Assembly (NCBI GenBank): GCA_022822545.1
Contig: JAJEBE010000054.1
Coordinates: 62,001-126,000, forward strand
Length of the DNA: 64,000 nt
Source: Anaerolineae bacterium
GTDB taxonomy: Bacteria; Chloroflexota; Anaerolineae; Aggregatilineales; Phototrophicaceae
Direction of reading: 5' to 3'
A program made the position numbers and the translations under genes. Shown piece by piece: positions 6,906 to 16,677 of this stretch; positions within the stretch are counted from its first letter, which is position 1, and each line of letters begins with the position of its first letter. Below the pieces are notes generated by a model that ran no database searches, was not told the origin of the DNA, and saw nothing but the letters and a program-made list of their open reading frames with translations.

Positions 6906-8414
6906 TCACAACTCGACGCCTAGCGCTGTGAAGGACAGCGGCGGCAAGCTCAATTCGGCGCTGCCGTCGATGATACGCGGCGCGTAGATCGCCTGTGGTG
7001 TTATGCGATTCGGATCATCCCAGCTGTTGGCGGCTTTTGGATCATCGCCGGCAAGCTGCTGCGCCGAGGTAAATCGTATCGGCTTGACGCCTTGCCAGTG
7101 GACCTCGAGCGCGATGCTGTCGGTCAGACTGCGATTCACGATGAAGATGGTATTTTTGCCCGCTGCCGGATCATGGGCGGCGGCTACATCAAGCAGCGGC
7201 ATATCTCCGTATTCGTTCGTCTCGTAGCGCGGCGACTCCACCTGCACATCAAGCGAGTTGCCGCTCGCCATCTGGCTGAACAGCTTCAATGGATAATAGG
7301 TGCTCTGCTTTAGCAGGTCATCCCGCCGGGTCAGAATCGGCGCGATGACGTTGACGATCTGGGCGATGCAAGCGATCTTGAGCACATCGGCTTTGCGCAG
7401 GAAGACGTTGAGCCATTGCGCGACAACCAAGGCGTCTTCCAGGTTGTAGACTTCTTCAATCAGATGCGGCGCTTCCGTCCACCCGCCGCGCATGTCACTC
7501 AACTCGCGCGCTTTGTACCAGACATTCCATTCGTCCCAAGACAAATAGACATCATGCTTTGAGCGGGTCTTGGCTTTCACATAGCGAAGCACGGCTTCCA
7601 GAGTTTCTACAAAGTCCTCAAAATCCGCGCTTAGCGCCAGATAGCTTGGCGTATCATCGTTCTGGTTGCCGGCATAATAGTGCATCGAGTGATAATCGAC
7701 ATGCTCCCAGCACAGTTCCAGCGCGATGCGATCCCATTCCGGGTACGTCGGCATCTGCGGGCCGGATGAGCCGCAAAGCACAAGCTCAATCGAGTTGTCA
7801 TGCCAGCGCATCATCTTGGCCGCTTCCCGCGCCTTCTTGCCGTATTCAATGGCGTCCAGATGCCCGATCTGCCAAGGTCCGTCCATCTCATTGCCCAGGC
7901 ACCAATACTTGACGCCGTAAGGGTCTTGCTGGCCGTTGGCGGCGCGCAGGTCAGCATATCTGCTTCCGGCCGGCGCATTGCAGTATTCGACCAGGTTGGC
8001 GGCGTCTTGAATGCTGCCCGTGCCCATATTCACGCCCAACATCGGCTCGGTATTGATTTCGCGACAGAAATGCAGGAATTCGTCCGTGCCGAACTGATTG
8101 CTCTCGATGGATTGCCAGGCGAGGTCGCGGCGGCTGGGGCGATTCTCTTTGGGGCCGATGCCATCTTCCCAGAAGTATCCGCTGAGGAAATTGCCGCCGG
8201 GGTAGCGCATGGAGCGGTAATTCAATTCGCGCAGCGCCGCCAGGACATCCCGGCGCAAGCCATTCTCGTCGGCCTGTTTCGAGGCCGGGTCGTAGATGCC
8301 ATCGTAAATGCAGCGACCCATGTGCTCAGCGAAGCCGCTGAATAGCAGCGGCGATATCTCGCTGATGACGCGGTTGCTGTCGATATCAAGGCGCGCAGAC
8401 AAAGATTGGCTCAT
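6906..8414 (-). CDS. abfA: GH51 alpha-L-arabinofuranosidase
   Basis: The 502-residue protein releases terminal arabinofuranose from arabinan, arabinoxylan or arabinogalactan oligosaccharides. It shows the GH51 barrel landmarks [19 protein letters not shown], the acid/base Glu in [12 protein letters not shown] and the nucleophile region WDEWNVWY, plus the C-terminal beta-sandwich. There is no signal peptide, so it acts in the cytoplasm on imported oligosaccharides. This fits the sugar ABC transporter genes just upstream on the same strand. The ATG at 8414 follows an AGGAAA site; in-frame codons upstream to 8471 lack one. Confidence in the family is high. Confidence 0.93.
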   Translation of the reverse strand: MSQSLSARLDIDSNRVISEISPLLFSGFAEHMGRCIYDGIYDPASKQADENGLRRDVLAALRELNYRSMRYPGGNFLSGYFWEDGIGPKENRPSRRDLAWQSIESNQFGTDEFLHFCREINTEPMLGVNMGTGSIQDAANLVEYCNAPAGSRYADLRAANGQQDPYGVKYWCLGNEMDGPWQIGHLDAIEYGKKAREAAKMMRWHDNSIELVLCGSSGPQMPTYPEWDRIALELCWEHVDYHSMHYYAGNQNDDTPSYLALSADFEDFVETLEAVLRYVKAKTRSKHDVYLSWDEWNVWYKARELSDMRGGWTEAPHLIEEVYNLEDALVVAQWLNVFLRKADVLKIACIAQIVNVIAPILTRRDDLLKQSTYYPLKLFSQMASGNSLDVQVESPRYETNEYGDMPLLDVAAAHDPAAGKNTIFIVNRSLTDSIALEVHWQGVKPIRFTSAQQLAGDDPKAANSWDDPNRITPQAIYAPRIIDGSAELSLPPLSFTALGVEL

Positions 8415-8516
8415 CCTATTTCCTTTCACGTATGACTCTGTAGCTCCGGCTTTCCAGCCGCAAGCGAGCAAGTCTATCTGTCCTTTGGCTAGCGGGCGTC
8501 GAGGCCGCGCCCTTCA

Positions 8517-9362
8517 CTAGCGGCCGCCCATACCGGTCAAGGTAATCCCCTGGATTATCTGACGCTGAAAGATGATGTACACGATCAGAATCGGAATGGA
8601 GGATAACACCGCGCCCGACAATACCATCGGACGGTACTGGCCGGCGTAGGACGAATTCAAAATGGCAAGCCCGACAGGCAAAGTGCGCGTTTCCAGGCTG
8701 TTGGTGACGATAAATGGCCAGAACAAATCATTGTAGTGGAACAAGAAGACGAAGATACCGAGCGCCGTCAAAGCATTGCGCGACAAGGGCAAGATTACGT
8801 GCCAGAACCGCCCGAAGTAACCGGCGCCATCCAGGACGGCGGCTTCCTCCAGATCCGAAGGCACTTGTATAAAGAACTGCCGTAAAAGGAACACGCCAAA
8901 GACATTGGCGGCGCCAGGAAAGACAAGCGCGTTAAAGGTATCCAGCCACTGCAAATCGCGCATGAGCAGGTAATTGGGAATCAAAGTCACCTGCGACGGG
9001 ATCATGATCGTGACCAATAAGAAGCCGAAAAGAATGTTATTGCCAGGGAATCTGAGGCGAGCGAAGGCAAAGGCCGCCGGCGCGCATAACACCAACACGG
9101 CTGCCGTATATCCCGTTGCTGCGATAAGGCTGTTGCGCAGCCACAAATCCAACCGCAAATCCTGCTGCGTCAAAACAGAGTGAATGGCTTGCAGCGTCGG
9201 CTCGACCGGTATGATCTGGGGCGGCCAGCGATTCACCTCTTGATTGGTCATGAATGACTGCGAAACCGCAATCAGCATCGGAAACACGACGAACAATCCC
9301 AACAATGTCAGGAAGACATAGGTGATCGTATGTTGCGGAAGAATTGACCGCTCAGGCTTCAT
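8517..9362 (-). CDS. Carbohydrate ABC transporter permease (MalG/AraQ type)
   Basis: The 281-residue membrane protein has six predicted helices. The EAA loop lies in DLEEAAVLDGAGYFGRFWHV, where the cytoplasmic ATPase docks. Inner-membrane sugar permeases of this family work as a heterodimer with a MalF-type partner, encoded directly upstream, and the binding protein at 10408-11748. Because the gene lies 103 bases upstream of the arabinofuranosidase, the imported sugar is plausibly an arabinose oligosaccharide. No ATPase gene is present, so a shared MsmK-like ATPase encoded elsewhere is likely. Confidence 0.92.
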   Translation of the reverse strand: MKPERSILPQHTITYVFLTLLGLFVVFPMLIAVSQSFMTNQEVNRWPPQIIPVEPTLQAIHSVLTQQDLRLDLWLRNSLIAATGYTAAVLVLCAPAAFAFARLRFPGNNILFGFLLVTIMIPSQVTLIPNYLLMRDLQWLDTFNALVFPGAANVFGVFLLRQFFIQVPSDLEEAAVLDGAGYFGRFWHVILPLSRNALTALGIFVFLFHYNDLFWPFIVTNSLETRTLPVGLAILNSSYAGQYRPMVLSGAVLSSIPILIVYIIFQRQIIQGITLTGMGGR

Positions 9363-9375
9363 AGGAAATTACCTG

Positions 9376-10299
9376 TCAATATTCGATGCGGCGGCTGAGG
9401 ACGATAAACTGAACGCTGGTCATCACAGCCATGATCACGGCGATGCAAACCGCCACCGCCGCGCCGTAGCCCATGCGGAAAGCAGTCCAAGCAATCTGGT
9501 ACAAGTAGAATATCAGCGAATAAGACGAGCGCCCCGGTCCGCCGGTGGTCATGATGAAGGGCTGGCCATAGACTTGAAAATGGGATATGACGCCCGTTAC
9601 CGTCACGAAAAGGATAGTTGGCCGCAGCAATGGCAACGTAATATATAAGAAGAGATCCCGGTTGCTGCCGCCGTCAATCCGCGCCGCCTCATACAATTGT
9701 TCCGGTATGCCCTGCAATCCAGCTATGAATATAAGCATTGGAAAGCCGAAGCCCCACCATATAGTCGTGAGACTTAATGAAGGTATTACCAAACCGGGAT
9801 CGCCCAGCCAATTCACTGGCCGGATGCCCAAAAAACTCAAGCCATAATTGATGATGCCGAATTGCGTATTCAGCAGCCATACCCAAATCAATCCAACCGC
9901 GCCGACCGAAAGCAAACTCGGCATATAGAGCAGCACACGAAAGAAACTCTGCCCCTTGATCGGGCGCGTCACCGCCACCGCTGCCGCCAGCGCAACGATT
10001 GTCGTGCCGACGACCGTAAGCGCCGTAAAGACAACGGTGTTTTGCAGCGATATCCACCAGACTTTGTCGTTTATAAGCTCAACATAATTGTCGATCCCGA
10101 TGTAAGGCCGCATCGGACGCAGGATATGCCAATCATAAAAGCTCATGCGCACAGCTTCCACCACCGCGCGCACGACGAAAATCGAAAAGAAAACCATGAA
10201 CGGGGCCAAGAACGCATAAGCGGCCAGGGTCTCGCGCGATTTCAAGGTTAAGGTCAAGCGCCCCTTGACGCCATTGCCTGAGATGGATTTGGAATTCAT
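9376..10299 (-). CDS. Carbohydrate ABC transporter permease (MalF/UgpA type)
   Basis: This 307-residue protein has a cytoplasmic N-terminus, a first helix (LAPFMVFFSIFVV) and the EAA loop IPEQLYEAARIDGGSNRDLF that contacts the ATPase. It is the first permease of the three-gene operon; 13 bases separate it from the second permease. A GAGGTGATAG ribosome site precedes the ATG at 10299. It forms the translocation channel together with the next gene product. Confidence 0.92.
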   Translation of the reverse strand: MNSKSISGNGVKGRLTLTLKSRETLAAYAFLAPFMVFFSIFVVRAVVEAVRMSFYDWHILRPMRPYIGIDNYVELINDKVWWISLQNTVVFTALTVVGTTIVALAAAVAVTRPIKGQSFFRVLLYMPSLLSVGAVGLIWVWLLNTQFGIINYGLSFLGIRPVNWLGDPGLVIPSLSLTTIWWGFGFPMLIFIAGLQGIPEQLYEAARIDGGSNRDLFLYITLPLLRPTILFVTVTGVISHFQVYGQPFIMTTGGPGRSSYSLIFYLYQIAWTAFRMGYGAAVAVCIAVIMAVMTSVQFIVLSRRIEY

Positions 10300-10407
10300 G
10301 CAACTATCACCTCAACCTGTTTGCCCCCTTACTCTCAATAATCCAACAGATGGGGCAGCGATTACTGCCCCACCTCGGAAACTGCCTATCTTGAACCGGT
10401 CAAGCTG

Positions 10408-11748
10408 CTACATGGCGCGGTCAAGCACCTGCTGCATACGCTCAGCGGCATCGTTCAAGGCATCTTCGACCGACTTCAGGTTATTCAGCGCGGCATCCAA
10501 TTCCGGATCCAGCGCCGCGTACATTTCCTGGGTTACCGTGCTGGTATAGTCGAGGATGCCGTATTCGGTGAATGTCTGGCCCAACAAGATGTTGGAGGGA
10601 TAATTCACCGCGTCAAGAGAGGCTTGTACTGAAAGCAGCGCAGGTACTTGCCCCGAGCCGGCCCAAGTCGCCTGGTTAGCGCTGATCCACTGCAACAAGG
10701 CCTGTACCGCCTCGGCTTTTTCCGGCGTGGAGCTAGCTGGCAGCATAAACGCATGGATGCCAAACCAGGTGGCGGGTTGCTCGCCAAATTGAACCTGCGG
10801 CCAAGCCATTCCGTTGATGTCTGTCTGGTCGACTGCGAAATTGCGGAACCAGGTGCCGGTCGGAATGATCGCGACCGAGCCGCTGGCGAAGCCTTGCCAG
10901 GTGTCAAAACCAGCTGGCGGCGGCGATACGTTGTGTTCGTAGACCAGATCTACCGTCTGCTGCAAGGCGGCTATCCCGGCATCGGAATTGACGGTAACTT
11001 GTCCATCTTCCGATACCATTTCTCCGCCGTGCTGCGCCAGCGCGCTCAAGAAGTTCACGCGGGGCCATTCGCCCACGACGTAACCCCATTGCACAACGTT
11101 TTCGGAATCGAATTCAGGGTCAGCGGCATTGTTGCCATCAGCATCCAAGGTCACAGCTTGCATCAGCGTTACCCAATCTTCGTAGTTGTCTGGCGCAGTC
11201 GCCGGATCGGTATCCATTCCGGCCGCGTCAAACATGTCCGTATTGATCCAGAGACCGCGGCCATGATTGTCCAACGGTATGGCATAGGTGACGCCCTGAT
11301 ATTGCATGCCGGAGTAAGTAATTTCGGAGATGTCATTCTCGTCGAACCAGCCGCCATTGCCAGCGTACCACGGACCCAAGTCCATCAAGACGCCGAAGTT
11401 GGCGAACTGCGGCACTTCCGACGCGTGCATCAGGATGAGATCCGGCGGTTGATTGGCGACAAAGGCCGCTTGCAGCTTGGCGTAGAGAGTGTTCCACGGG
11501 ATGATCTCGCTGGTCACCTCAAATTCAGGATTCTCGTCCGCGAATTGCGCCAGCATTTCGTTCATGGTGACGCCATCCGAACCGGTCAAGCCATTCCAGT
11601 AGGAAATTTTGGTCTCGCCGCCGCCAAACGCGCCAACAATCGGCGTTGGTTCGGCATCCTGCGCGACCGTGCTCATTGGCATCGATAAGACCAACATCAT
11701 GGCGACAAGCAGCGCCAAGGTTAGAATCAGAGTAAGTCGTTTGACCAT
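10408..11748 (-). CDS. Sugar ABC transporter extracellular binding protein
   Basis: The 446-residue solute-binding protein belongs to the SBP_bac_1 family. Residues 1-29 are a signal peptide ending at TVAQ. The mature domain opens with ISYWNGLTGSDGVTMNEML and includes PPDLILMHASEVPQFA, typical of disaccharide/oligosaccharide binders. The ATG at 11748 is chosen because GGAGAG lies six bases upstream; the frame stays open to 11805 but without a ribosome site. It heads the operon with two permeases and the GH51 gene, which points to arabinose-containing oligosaccharides as ligand. That assignment is inference. Confidence 0.92.
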   Translation of the reverse strand: MVKRLTLILTLALLVAMMLVLSMPMSTVAQDAEPTPIVGAFGGGETKISYWNGLTGSDGVTMNEMLAQFADENPEFEVTSEIIPWNTLYAKLQAAFVANQPPDLILMHASEVPQFANFGVLMDLGPWYAGNGGWFDENDISEITYSGMQYQGVTYAIPLDNHGRGLWINTDMFDAAGMDTDPATAPDNYEDWVTLMQAVTLDADGNNAADPEFDSENVVQWGYVVGEWPRVNFLSALAQHGGEMVSEDGQVTVNSDAGIAALQQTVDLVYEHNVSPPPAGFDTWQGFASGSVAIIPTGTWFRNFAVDQTDINGMAWPQVQFGEQPATWFGIHAFMLPASSTPEKAEAVQALLQWISANQATWAGSGQVPALLSVQASLDAVNYPSNILLGQTFTEYGILDYTSTVTQEMYAALDPELDAALNNLKSVEDALNDAAERMQQVLDRAM

Positions 11749-11872
11749 TATCGTCTCTCCTTTGATTTGCAGAAAACTACCGCTTCCGTATCGCGTATCT
11801 CTCATAGGCGCCTTTCTTTACTTCTACTGCAATAAACCTGCGCAGGCGTCAGGCAACCACGCGACCAGTACG

Positions 11873-11901
11873 CCAACATCCGCCAATTTTACCCCCCCCC
11901 C
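11873..11901. other. CCAA pair 10 bases apart followed by a C10 tract
   Basis: CGCCAAC and CGCCAAT lie with their CCAA cores at 11873 and 11883, exactly ten bases apart, as at 4644/4654. They are followed by ten consecutive C (11892-11901). The site lies between glgP and the binding-protein gene. Long C/G runs are slippage-prone; whether this one matters is unknown. Confidence 0.4.
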
Positions 11902-11985
11902 GGCAAAATCGCAAGCAACTCCACAAAATCCTTGCGGAAATTGTTGGCGTCTCCTTGTCCTTCTGCTGACTCAAGGCAACTTGAT

Positions 11986-14457
11986 CTAATCAGCCATGTC
12001 AAGCACTGAGGCCCGCCAAATATCGCGATTGTATTCGGCAATCGTCCGGTCCGACGAAAAGAAACCCGAACGCGCCGCGTTGAGAATCGACATGGTGGTC
12101 CAGCGCTCCTGATCGGCATAGGCGTCGGCGACGCTCTGCTGGCAGGCGACATAGCTGGCGAAATCGGCGCAGAGCATATACTCGTCATGATAGAGCAAGG
12201 AATCGACGATCGGCCGGAAAATGTCCGTATCGCCGCCGGAGAACTGCCCGCCGGCTATCCAGTCGATCGCCTCGCGCAGGTCATCGTTTGCGTCGTAATA
12301 GCTGCGCGGATCGTAGCCGGCTTCTCTTGTCGCGAAGACTTCATCCGTTGTCAGGCCGAAGAGGAAGAAGTTCTCCGCGCCGACCCGCTCGCGAATCTCG
12401 ATGTTGGCGCCATCAAGCGTGCCGACGGTCATCGCCCCATTCAGCGCGAATTTCATATTGCCCGTGCCCGACGCCTCTTTGCCCGCCAGCGAGATCTGCT
12501 CGGAGATATCCGCCGCCGGGTAGACCAGTTGCCCCGCCGTCACATTGAAGTTTGGGATGAAAGCGACGCGCAGGCGACCGTCGCATACCGGATCGCGATT
12601 GATCACATCGGCAATGGAGTTGATCAGTTTGATGATCAGCTTCGCCATGTAATAGCCGGGGGCTGCCTTTGCGCCGAAGATGAAGCTGATCGGCCTTTGC
12701 TCAGCTTGCGGGTCGCGTTTCAGCTTCTGATATAGATGGATGATATGCAAGGTCTTCAGCAGTTGCCGCTTGTACTCGTGCAAGCGCTTGACCATGACGT
12801 CGAACATGGAGTCGGCGCTTATGCTTAGGCCAAGGCGGCCTTCTATGTACTCCGCCAGTTCCGTCTTGTTGGCCATTTTCATCGCGCGCCAGGCTTGTCG
12901 GAAGTCGGGTTCGTCGACAAATGCCTCCAGCCGCGCAAGTTCTTCCAGGTTCGTCAGCCAGCCGTCGCCGATGCGGTCGGTGATGAGATCGGTCAGGATC
13001 GGGTTGGCCAGCCACATGAAGCGTCGCGGCGTGACGCCGTTTGTCTTGTTGCCGAACTTTTCCGGCCAAAGGGCGGCGAAGTCCGGGAAGACTCGCGTCT
13101 TCAAAAGATCCGATTGCAATTCGGCGACGCCATTGACTGAGTAGCTGCCGATACAAGCGAGGTTGGCCATGCGCACCTGTTTTTCGGCACCTTCTTCAAT
13201 GATCGACATGCTTCCCACCCTGGCCGGATCGTTCGGGAAAGTCATGCGCACCAGGTCGAGGAAGCGCCGGTTGATTTCGTAGATGATTTCCAGGTGGCGG
13301 GGCAGCACGCGCTCCATCAACCATACCGGCCATTTCTCCAAAGCCTCTGGCAAAAGCGTATGCTGCGTCGCCGCGAAGGTTCCTTCGGTGATGCGCCAGG
13401 CGCGTTCCCATGAGACTTGATACTGGTCGATAAGCAACCGCATAAACTCGGCGATGGCGATTACAGGGTGAGAATCGTTCAGGTGGATAACAGCGACCTT
13501 GGGCAGTTCCTCCCAGTCAACATTCCTGATCATGAAGCGTTTGATGATGTTGTTGAGCGAGCAGGCGACGAAGAAATACTGCTGCTTCAAGCGCAATTCT
13601 TTGCCCTGCGGCGTATTGTCGTTGGGGTAGAGCACCTTGCTGATATTTTCCGAGCTTGTCTTCTGCTCCACAGCGCGGCTGTAATCGCCGACATCAAAAA
13701 GCTGCAAGTCAAATTCGCTGGTGGCGCGCGCGCTCCAAAGCCGCAGCATATTCACGGTCTTGGTGTTGTAGCCGGGCACAAGCGTGTGATAGGGCTGGCC
13801 CATGAGGGTCTGCTCCGGTATCCAGCGCACACGGTAGTTGCCGTCAAGATCCATATAGTGTTCCGTCCGGCCGCCAAAGCCGACCTCGACCATGTCGTCC
13901 GGCTGCGGGAATTCCCAGGGATTGCCGTAATAGAGCCATTCGTCGGGACTTTCGATCTGCCAGCCATCGCGGAAGCTCTGCCGAAATATGCCGTATTCGT
14001 AACGAATGCCGTAGCCGACGGCCGGGATATTGAGGGCCGCCAGCGAATCCATGAAGCAGGCGGAAAGCCGTCCCAAGCCGCCGTTGCCCAAGCCGGGCTC
14101 GATATCGAGCGCGATGAGTTCAGTGATGTCGATATCGTGCTTTTCCATCGTTCGGCGAGCGAAGTCATAGGTATCCGTGTAGCGCAGATTCCTCTCCAAC
14201 TGCTGCCCGAGCAGGTACTCGGCGGAAAGGTAATACACGAATTTGGGATTTTGGCGGTAGTAGCAATCGACATTTTGCTGCCAGTCGTACATGATGTAGT
14301 CGCGCACGGTATGCGCCAGCGCGAAATAAAGATCGTGCCGCGTCGCCGTGTATATCGCTTGACCGCGCGTGTAATACAAGTTGTCGCGAAAGGCTTGGTC
14401 AAAGGCTTCCTGGGTATGCTCTACCTGCGAAATGTTTTCAAATTCAGCAATGGCCAT
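11986..14457 (-). CDS. glgP: Glycogen/starch (maltodextrin) phosphorylase
   Basis: At 823 residues this is full length for the GT35 phosphorylase family, which cleaves alpha-1,4-glucans with phosphate to give glucose-1-phosphate. It keeps the N-terminal domain ([18 protein letters not shown]), the NGVTPRRF signature of the active-site region and the pyridoxal-phosphate motif [14 protein letters not shown], with the Schiff-base lysine at residue 669. The ATG at 14457 follows GAGAGGAAAGAG. It is cytoplasmic, mobilises storage glucan or imported maltodextrin, and is upstream of, and co-oriented with, the sugar ABC operon. Confidence 0.96.
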   Translation of the reverse strand: MAIAEFENISQVEHTQEAFDQAFRDNLYYTRGQAIYTATRHDLYFALAHTVRDYIMYDWQQNVDCYYRQNPKFVYYLSAEYLLGQQLERNLRYTDTYDFARRTMEKHDIDITELIALDIEPGLGNGGLGRLSACFMDSLAALNIPAVGYGIRYEYGIFRQSFRDGWQIESPDEWLYYGNPWEFPQPDDMVEVGFGGRTEHYMDLDGNYRVRWIPEQTLMGQPYHTLVPGYNTKTVNMLRLWSARATSEFDLQLFDVGDYSRAVEQKTSSENISKVLYPNDNTPQGKELRLKQQYFFVACSLNNIIKRFMIRNVDWEELPKVAVIHLNDSHPVIAIAEFMRLLIDQYQVSWERAWRITEGTFAATQHTLLPEALEKWPVWLMERVLPRHLEIIYEINRRFLDLVRMTFPNDPARVGSMSIIEEGAEKQVRMANLACIGSYSVNGVAELQSDLLKTRVFPDFAALWPEKFGNKTNGVTPRRFMWLANPILTDLITDRIGDGWLTNLEELARLEAFVDEPDFRQAWRAMKMANKTELAEYIEGRLGLSISADSMFDVMVKRLHEYKRQLLKTLHIIHLYQKLKRDPQAEQRPISFIFGAKAAPGYYMAKLIIKLINSIADVINRDPVCDGRLRVAFIPNFNVTAGQLVYPAADISEQISLAGKEASGTGNMKFALNGAMTVGTLDGANIEIRERVGAENFFLFGLTTDEVFATREAGYDPRSYYDANDDLREAIDWIAGGQFSGGDTDIFRPIVDSLLYHDEYMLCADFASYVACQQSVADAYADQERWTTMSILNAARSGFFSSDRTIAEYNRDIWRASVLDMAD

Positions 14458-14610
14458 GTCTCTTTCCTCTCATTCCAAGGCTTCTTCGGAACCCGCCGAC
14501 CGCATCTGAGCTTGCGCTTCTCGCACATTCCGGCGCGCCGGCCTGTCTTCGCCCATCCAACTTGCCATGCGCAGCAGTACCGGCGACGTTAGTATTCCGT
14601 CTCAATTTGT

Positions 14611-14659
14611 ATATATGTGAACATATATTCTCCCATTCCGACCCGAAATCTGCTACCCT
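14611..14659 (+). promoter_or_regulatory. Palindrome plus extended -10, copy B
   Basis: ATATATGT-GA-ACATATAT (14611-14628) is a perfect 18-base palindrome. TGCTACCCT (14651-14659) is an extended -10 box, followed by GATTCC. Copy A at 4224-4271 has the same order, spacing and GATCC tail. The next gene starts almost 600 bases downstream. Confidence 0.5.
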
Positions 14660-14720
14660 GATTCCATGAACATCTGCGCTCATATCACAATCGTCTGCCG
14701 CTCGTCGGCCTCGCTCTCCG

Positions 14721-14745
14721 GCCAGATTGCCAGATTGCCAAAAAA
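14721..14745 (+). repeat. Tandem GCCAGATT repeat ending in an A-tract
   Basis: GCCAGATT occurs twice in direct succession, then GCCA leads into a run of eight A. The unit is eight bases. It belongs to the same CCA-rich family as the 4550-4657 array but has different spacing. Confidence 0.45.
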
Positions 14746-14776
14746 AACATTTCCGGCGGGAAAGGCGATTCGGCTA

Positions 14777-14813
14777 TTGGAATCCATCGGACAAAAAAAC
14801 TTTCCGATTCCAA
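14777..14813 (+). repeat. Hairpin TTGGAATC / GATTCCAA with an A7 loop
   Basis: Perfect eight-base arms (14777-14784, 14806-14813) enclose a loop with AAAAAAA. Relative to 4525-4553 the arms have changed on both sides and still pair, while the A7 is kept. Two more TTCCAAT boxes follow at 14821 and 14833. Confidence 0.55.
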
Positions 14814-15244
14814 CAAAAACTTCCAATAACGATTCCAATCCGCATCAATGCTGCCCAGGCGCATCCGCTCAACCCGACTCATTTTATCCAGAAACCAACC
14901 CAATCACCATGACAAATCAACCATTTCTTCTTAATTCGGGACTGTATGCATACTGTATCAATATAGCAAGAAAAATCCATGTACCGGTCTCATACCCGGC
15001 TTGTTCTTTGCTTGTCCTTTTTCGGTCTTATTCCATACTTTGCTTATCTACTTTCGCAGCTCGCTTTCATGCTTTTCGCGTGCCGTCACGTCCGCGAACC
15101 TGGCTAGGCATTTGCTTAGGGACAAGTGTGACACGATTCCCATGATAGTCTTGCAATACAGACAAAGTCAACATCTTCAGGGAGTCTCTCCGACCACGTA
15201 TTCCAGATTGATTGGCTCGCATCGCCGGGCAGCGGAGCAAGTTC

Positions 15245-16660
15245 ATGAAACGCCCTAACATCCTCCTATTGTATACTGACCAGCAGCGCTGGGACGCATT
15301 GGGAGCGAATGGCAATCGTGAAATCATCACGCCGAACCTTGATGCCCTGGCGGCCCGCGGCGCCAATTTCACTCGCTGCTTTGTGCAGAACCCGGTCTGT
15401 ATGCCCAGCCGCATCAGCATGTTGTCCGGGCGCTACCCCTCCAGTCTTGGCATTACGCACATGGGTGTGCCTGTGCCCGAAGACATCGTGACTTTGCCCC
15501 GAATCTTGAAAGGTTACGGCTATCGCACCGCCAATATCGGCAAGCTGCACTTCCTGCCGCATGCCAACCGCGACCACCGACTGCCGCATCCCTCATACGG
15601 CTTCGACCGCTTGGAGATCGCCGATGAGCCGGGCGTATACGAAGACGCCTATCGCGCTTGGGTTCGGCGGCAGGCGCCGGAACAGATGGACAAAATAAGC
15701 GCGGGCATCCCGCCCAATAGCCGCGTCTGGCAGCGAACCATGGGCATTGAGGACGGAGTCGCGCATCGAGGCGATCCGGAAGGGCGACATGATTTTGACG
15801 GCGGCATCCCGTTCGCGGCTGATGAGGATCTAACTCACAGCGTCTTCGTCGGCCGGCAGACCATCAACTTCATCGAAAACACCGGGAGTGAACCCTTCTT
15901 TTGCATCGCCGGTTTCTATTCGCCGCACGCGCCCTGGATTTCCCCGCAGCCCTACCTTGATCTCTATGACCCGGCCCGGCTCTCGCTGCCGCGGTTTCCG
16001 GCTGAGATTGACCAGCGCCGTCCGCGCGAATCAGAAGCGCAATTCTCGGATGCGCAACTGCGCCGCGCCAAACAAGGCTATTACGCGATGATCACTGAGT
16101 TGGACCACTATGTCGGCGAGATCTTGTCGGCGCTCGAAGCCCGTGGCAAAACCGATGACACCGTAGTCGTTTTCACTTCGGATCACGGCGAATGGCTGGG
16201 CGATCATCTTCGCTACGGCAAAGGCTATCCGGCCGATGACGCTGTGAGCCGTGTGCCGCTCATCATCGCTTCGCCCGCCTCCGAGCAGGGCCGGACGCAT
16301 CAGGGCATCGTCGAGGCGGTTGATATTGCTCCCACTCTGCTGGAGCTGGCCGGCGTTCAGATTCCGCCTTTCATGCAGGGGCAAAGCCTGACGGGCGTCG
16401 TTGAAGGCGGGGAGCAGCCCCAAAAGGATATCGCCATAACAGAAGGCGCCGGCTGGAAGAGCCTGCGCACGACGCGGCATCGTTACCTGATACATGCGGA
16501 CGGACGCGAATCTTTATGGGATATGGCGGAGGATCCGGGCGCCTATCACGATGTGTCAATGCGGGACGAATATGCCGCCGCGCTGGCTGAATGCCGGCGC
16601 CTGCTGCTGACGCGTTTGCTGGAGATTGAACGGCCGCTCCCGCGTGCCTGGACTTACTGA
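15245..16660 (+). CDS. Type I sulfatase (formylglycine-dependent arylsulfatase family)
   Basis: This 471-residue enzyme hydrolyses a sulfate ester. The sulfatase signature C52-M-P-S-R is intact, so C52 would be converted to formylglycine by an FGE or anSME enzyme that is not encoded here. Metal ligands are seen in LLLYTDQQRWD (D12) and VVFTSDHGEWLGDH. No signal peptide is visible, implying cytoplasmic action on an imported sulfated monomer, in contrast to most polysaccharide sulfatases. The ATG at 15245 matches the conserved MKRPNILLLYTDQQ beginning; the frame extends to 15212 without a ribosome site. It converges on the aldolase gene. Confidence 0.93.
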   Translation: MKRPNILLLYTDQQRWDALGANGNREIITPNLDALAARGANFTRCFVQNPVCMPSRISMLSGRYPSSLGITHMGVPVPEDIVTLPRILKGYGYRTANIGKLHFLPHANRDHRLPHPSYGFDRLEIADEPGVYEDAYRAWVRRQAPEQMDKISAGIPPNSRVWQRTMGIEDGVAHRGDPEGRHDFDGGIPFAADEDLTHSVFVGRQTINFIENTGSEPFFCIAGFYSPHAPWISPQPYLDLYDPARLSLPRFPAEIDQRRPRESEAQFSDAQLRRAKQGYYAMITELDHYVGEILSALEARGKTDDTVVVFTSDHGEWLGDHLRYGKGYPADDAVSRVPLIIASPASEQGRTHQGIVEAVDIAPTLLELAGVQIPPFMQGQSLTGVVEGGEQPQKDIAITEGAGWKSLRTTRHRYLIHADGRESLWDMAEDPGAYHDVSMRDEYAAALAECRRLLLTRLLEIERPLPRAWTY

Positions 16661-16677
16661 GCGCCTTGGCCTCACCG

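Larger units (their letters stand above)
14458..15244. other. Gene-free region (787 bases) with palindrome, tandem repeat and hairpin
   Basis: No frame here has recognisable protein features. The stretch holds the palindrome/extended -10 block at 14611-14659, a tandem GCCAGATT repeat at 14721-14745 and the A7-loop hairpin at 14777-14813. The part nearest the sulfatase gene (14900-15200) is AT-rich with no structure that I can name. Confidence 0.75.

Noticed and set aside
10648-11688. 346-codon frame opposite the sugar-binding protein
   Set aside because: Antisense of a complete SBP_bac_1 gene with a signal peptide; no independent evidence for translation.
11892-11901. C10 tract as a phase-variation switch
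   Set aside because: It is between genes and not inside a coding frame or a promoter spacer that I can define. No data indicate a switch.
13417-14592. 391-codon frame opposite glgP
   Set aside because: glgP is full length on the other strand with all active-site motifs. The antisense frame has no family features and no start signal.
14666-15145. 159-codon frame in the gene-free region before the sulfatase
   Set aside because: No ribosome site, no homology features, and it runs across the hairpin and A-tracts. Composition looks noncoding.
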